19,225 nt of DNA from an uncultured Eubacteriales bacterium (lineage in GTDB: Bacteria > Bacillota > Clostridia > Peptostreptococcales > Anaerovoracaceae): the NCBI GenBank assembly GCA_902766185.1, contig CACXCQ010000109.1:1-19225 (forward strand), in the 5' to 3' direction. Below are positions 19,184-19,225 of the stretch, in pieces. Made by a program: the position numbers and the translations under genes. The number at the start of each line of letters is the position of its first letter. Positions within the stretch are counted from its first letter, which is position 1. The notes below the pieces were generated by a model. That model had not been told where the DNA came from. It ran no database searches and saw nothing but the letters and a program-made list of their open reading frames with translations.

Positions 19184-19225
19184 GCAGAATAAAAGCAGCA
19201 GATATCGATGAAAACATCACCTGGC
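19180..19225 (+). CDS. Start of the next por-type subunit, probably delta (cut by window edge)
   Basis: The ATG overlaps the TGA of the gamma subunit gene, and 15 codons are visible: MSRIKAADIDENITW. This matches the usual short N-terminal segment of ferredoxin-like delta subunits and their place directly after gamma. The iron-sulfur cysteine motifs lie outside the window, so the identification rests on position and the first residues. Confidence 0.65.
   Translation, partial: MSRIKAADIDENITW

Overview
The window is a chromosomal segment from an anaerobic Gram-positive bacterium of the Clostridia type. Evidence for this is the infC-rpmI-rplT operon with an L20-type leader, RNase Y, a ThiI without a rhodanese domain paired with a cysteine desulfurase, a ferredoxin-dependent 2-oxoacid oxidoreductase with separate gamma and delta genes, a sigma-54 regulator beside an aldehyde dehydrogenase, and strong AGGAGG ribosome binding sites. 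Coding DNA is fairly GC-rich. An Eubacteriales lineage such as Anaerovoracaceae would fit, but that is only inference. I see no tRNA, rRNA, CRISPR array, insertion sequence or phage gene.

Layout. Positions 1-2303 (minus strand) hold the 5' end of an aldehyde dehydrogenase and, upstream of it, a PAS/AAA+/Fis activator. The gap between them carries a textbook -24/-12 promoter and two matching palindromes that look like enhancer sites. From 2468 the plus strand carries a small XRE-type regulator and a lipoprotein. It continues with infC (ATT start, missed by ordinary ORF calling), rpmI and rplT behind a leader with a terminator/antiterminator switch. Next come a TetM/EF-G-like GTPase fused to a C-terminal YacP/Rae1-type NYN nuclease domain, and a trigger-factor-like lipoprotein foldase. 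A single-aptamer glycine riboswitch with terminator follows, controlling an AGCS amino-acid:sodium symporter. A strong two-way terminator at 10689-10736 separates this from the minus-strand genes cmk, nrdR and radC.

Between radC and the MinD-like ATPase gene (12694-13392) lies about 700 bp with no convincing gene but dense repeats: three modules with GTGTTGAT/ATCAACAC ends, then three GTGGACA boxes spaced exactly 42 bp, then a long inverted repeat. Downstream on the plus strand are the MinD-like ATPase, rny, a NifS-type cysteine desulfurase, thiI, and the start of a por-type operon (gamma, then delta cut by the window edge).

Themes. Much of the segment concerns translation and RNA turnover: IF3, L35, L20, the GTPase-NYN fusion, RNase Y and tRNA thiolation. 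The most unusual gene is the GTPase-nuclease fusion. It joins a ribosome-binding translocase-like module to a domain whose stand-alone relative cleaves mRNA in the ribosomal A site, and it appears to be expressed as a leaderless mRNA. The repeat field before the MinD-like gene is the least explained non-coding stretch.
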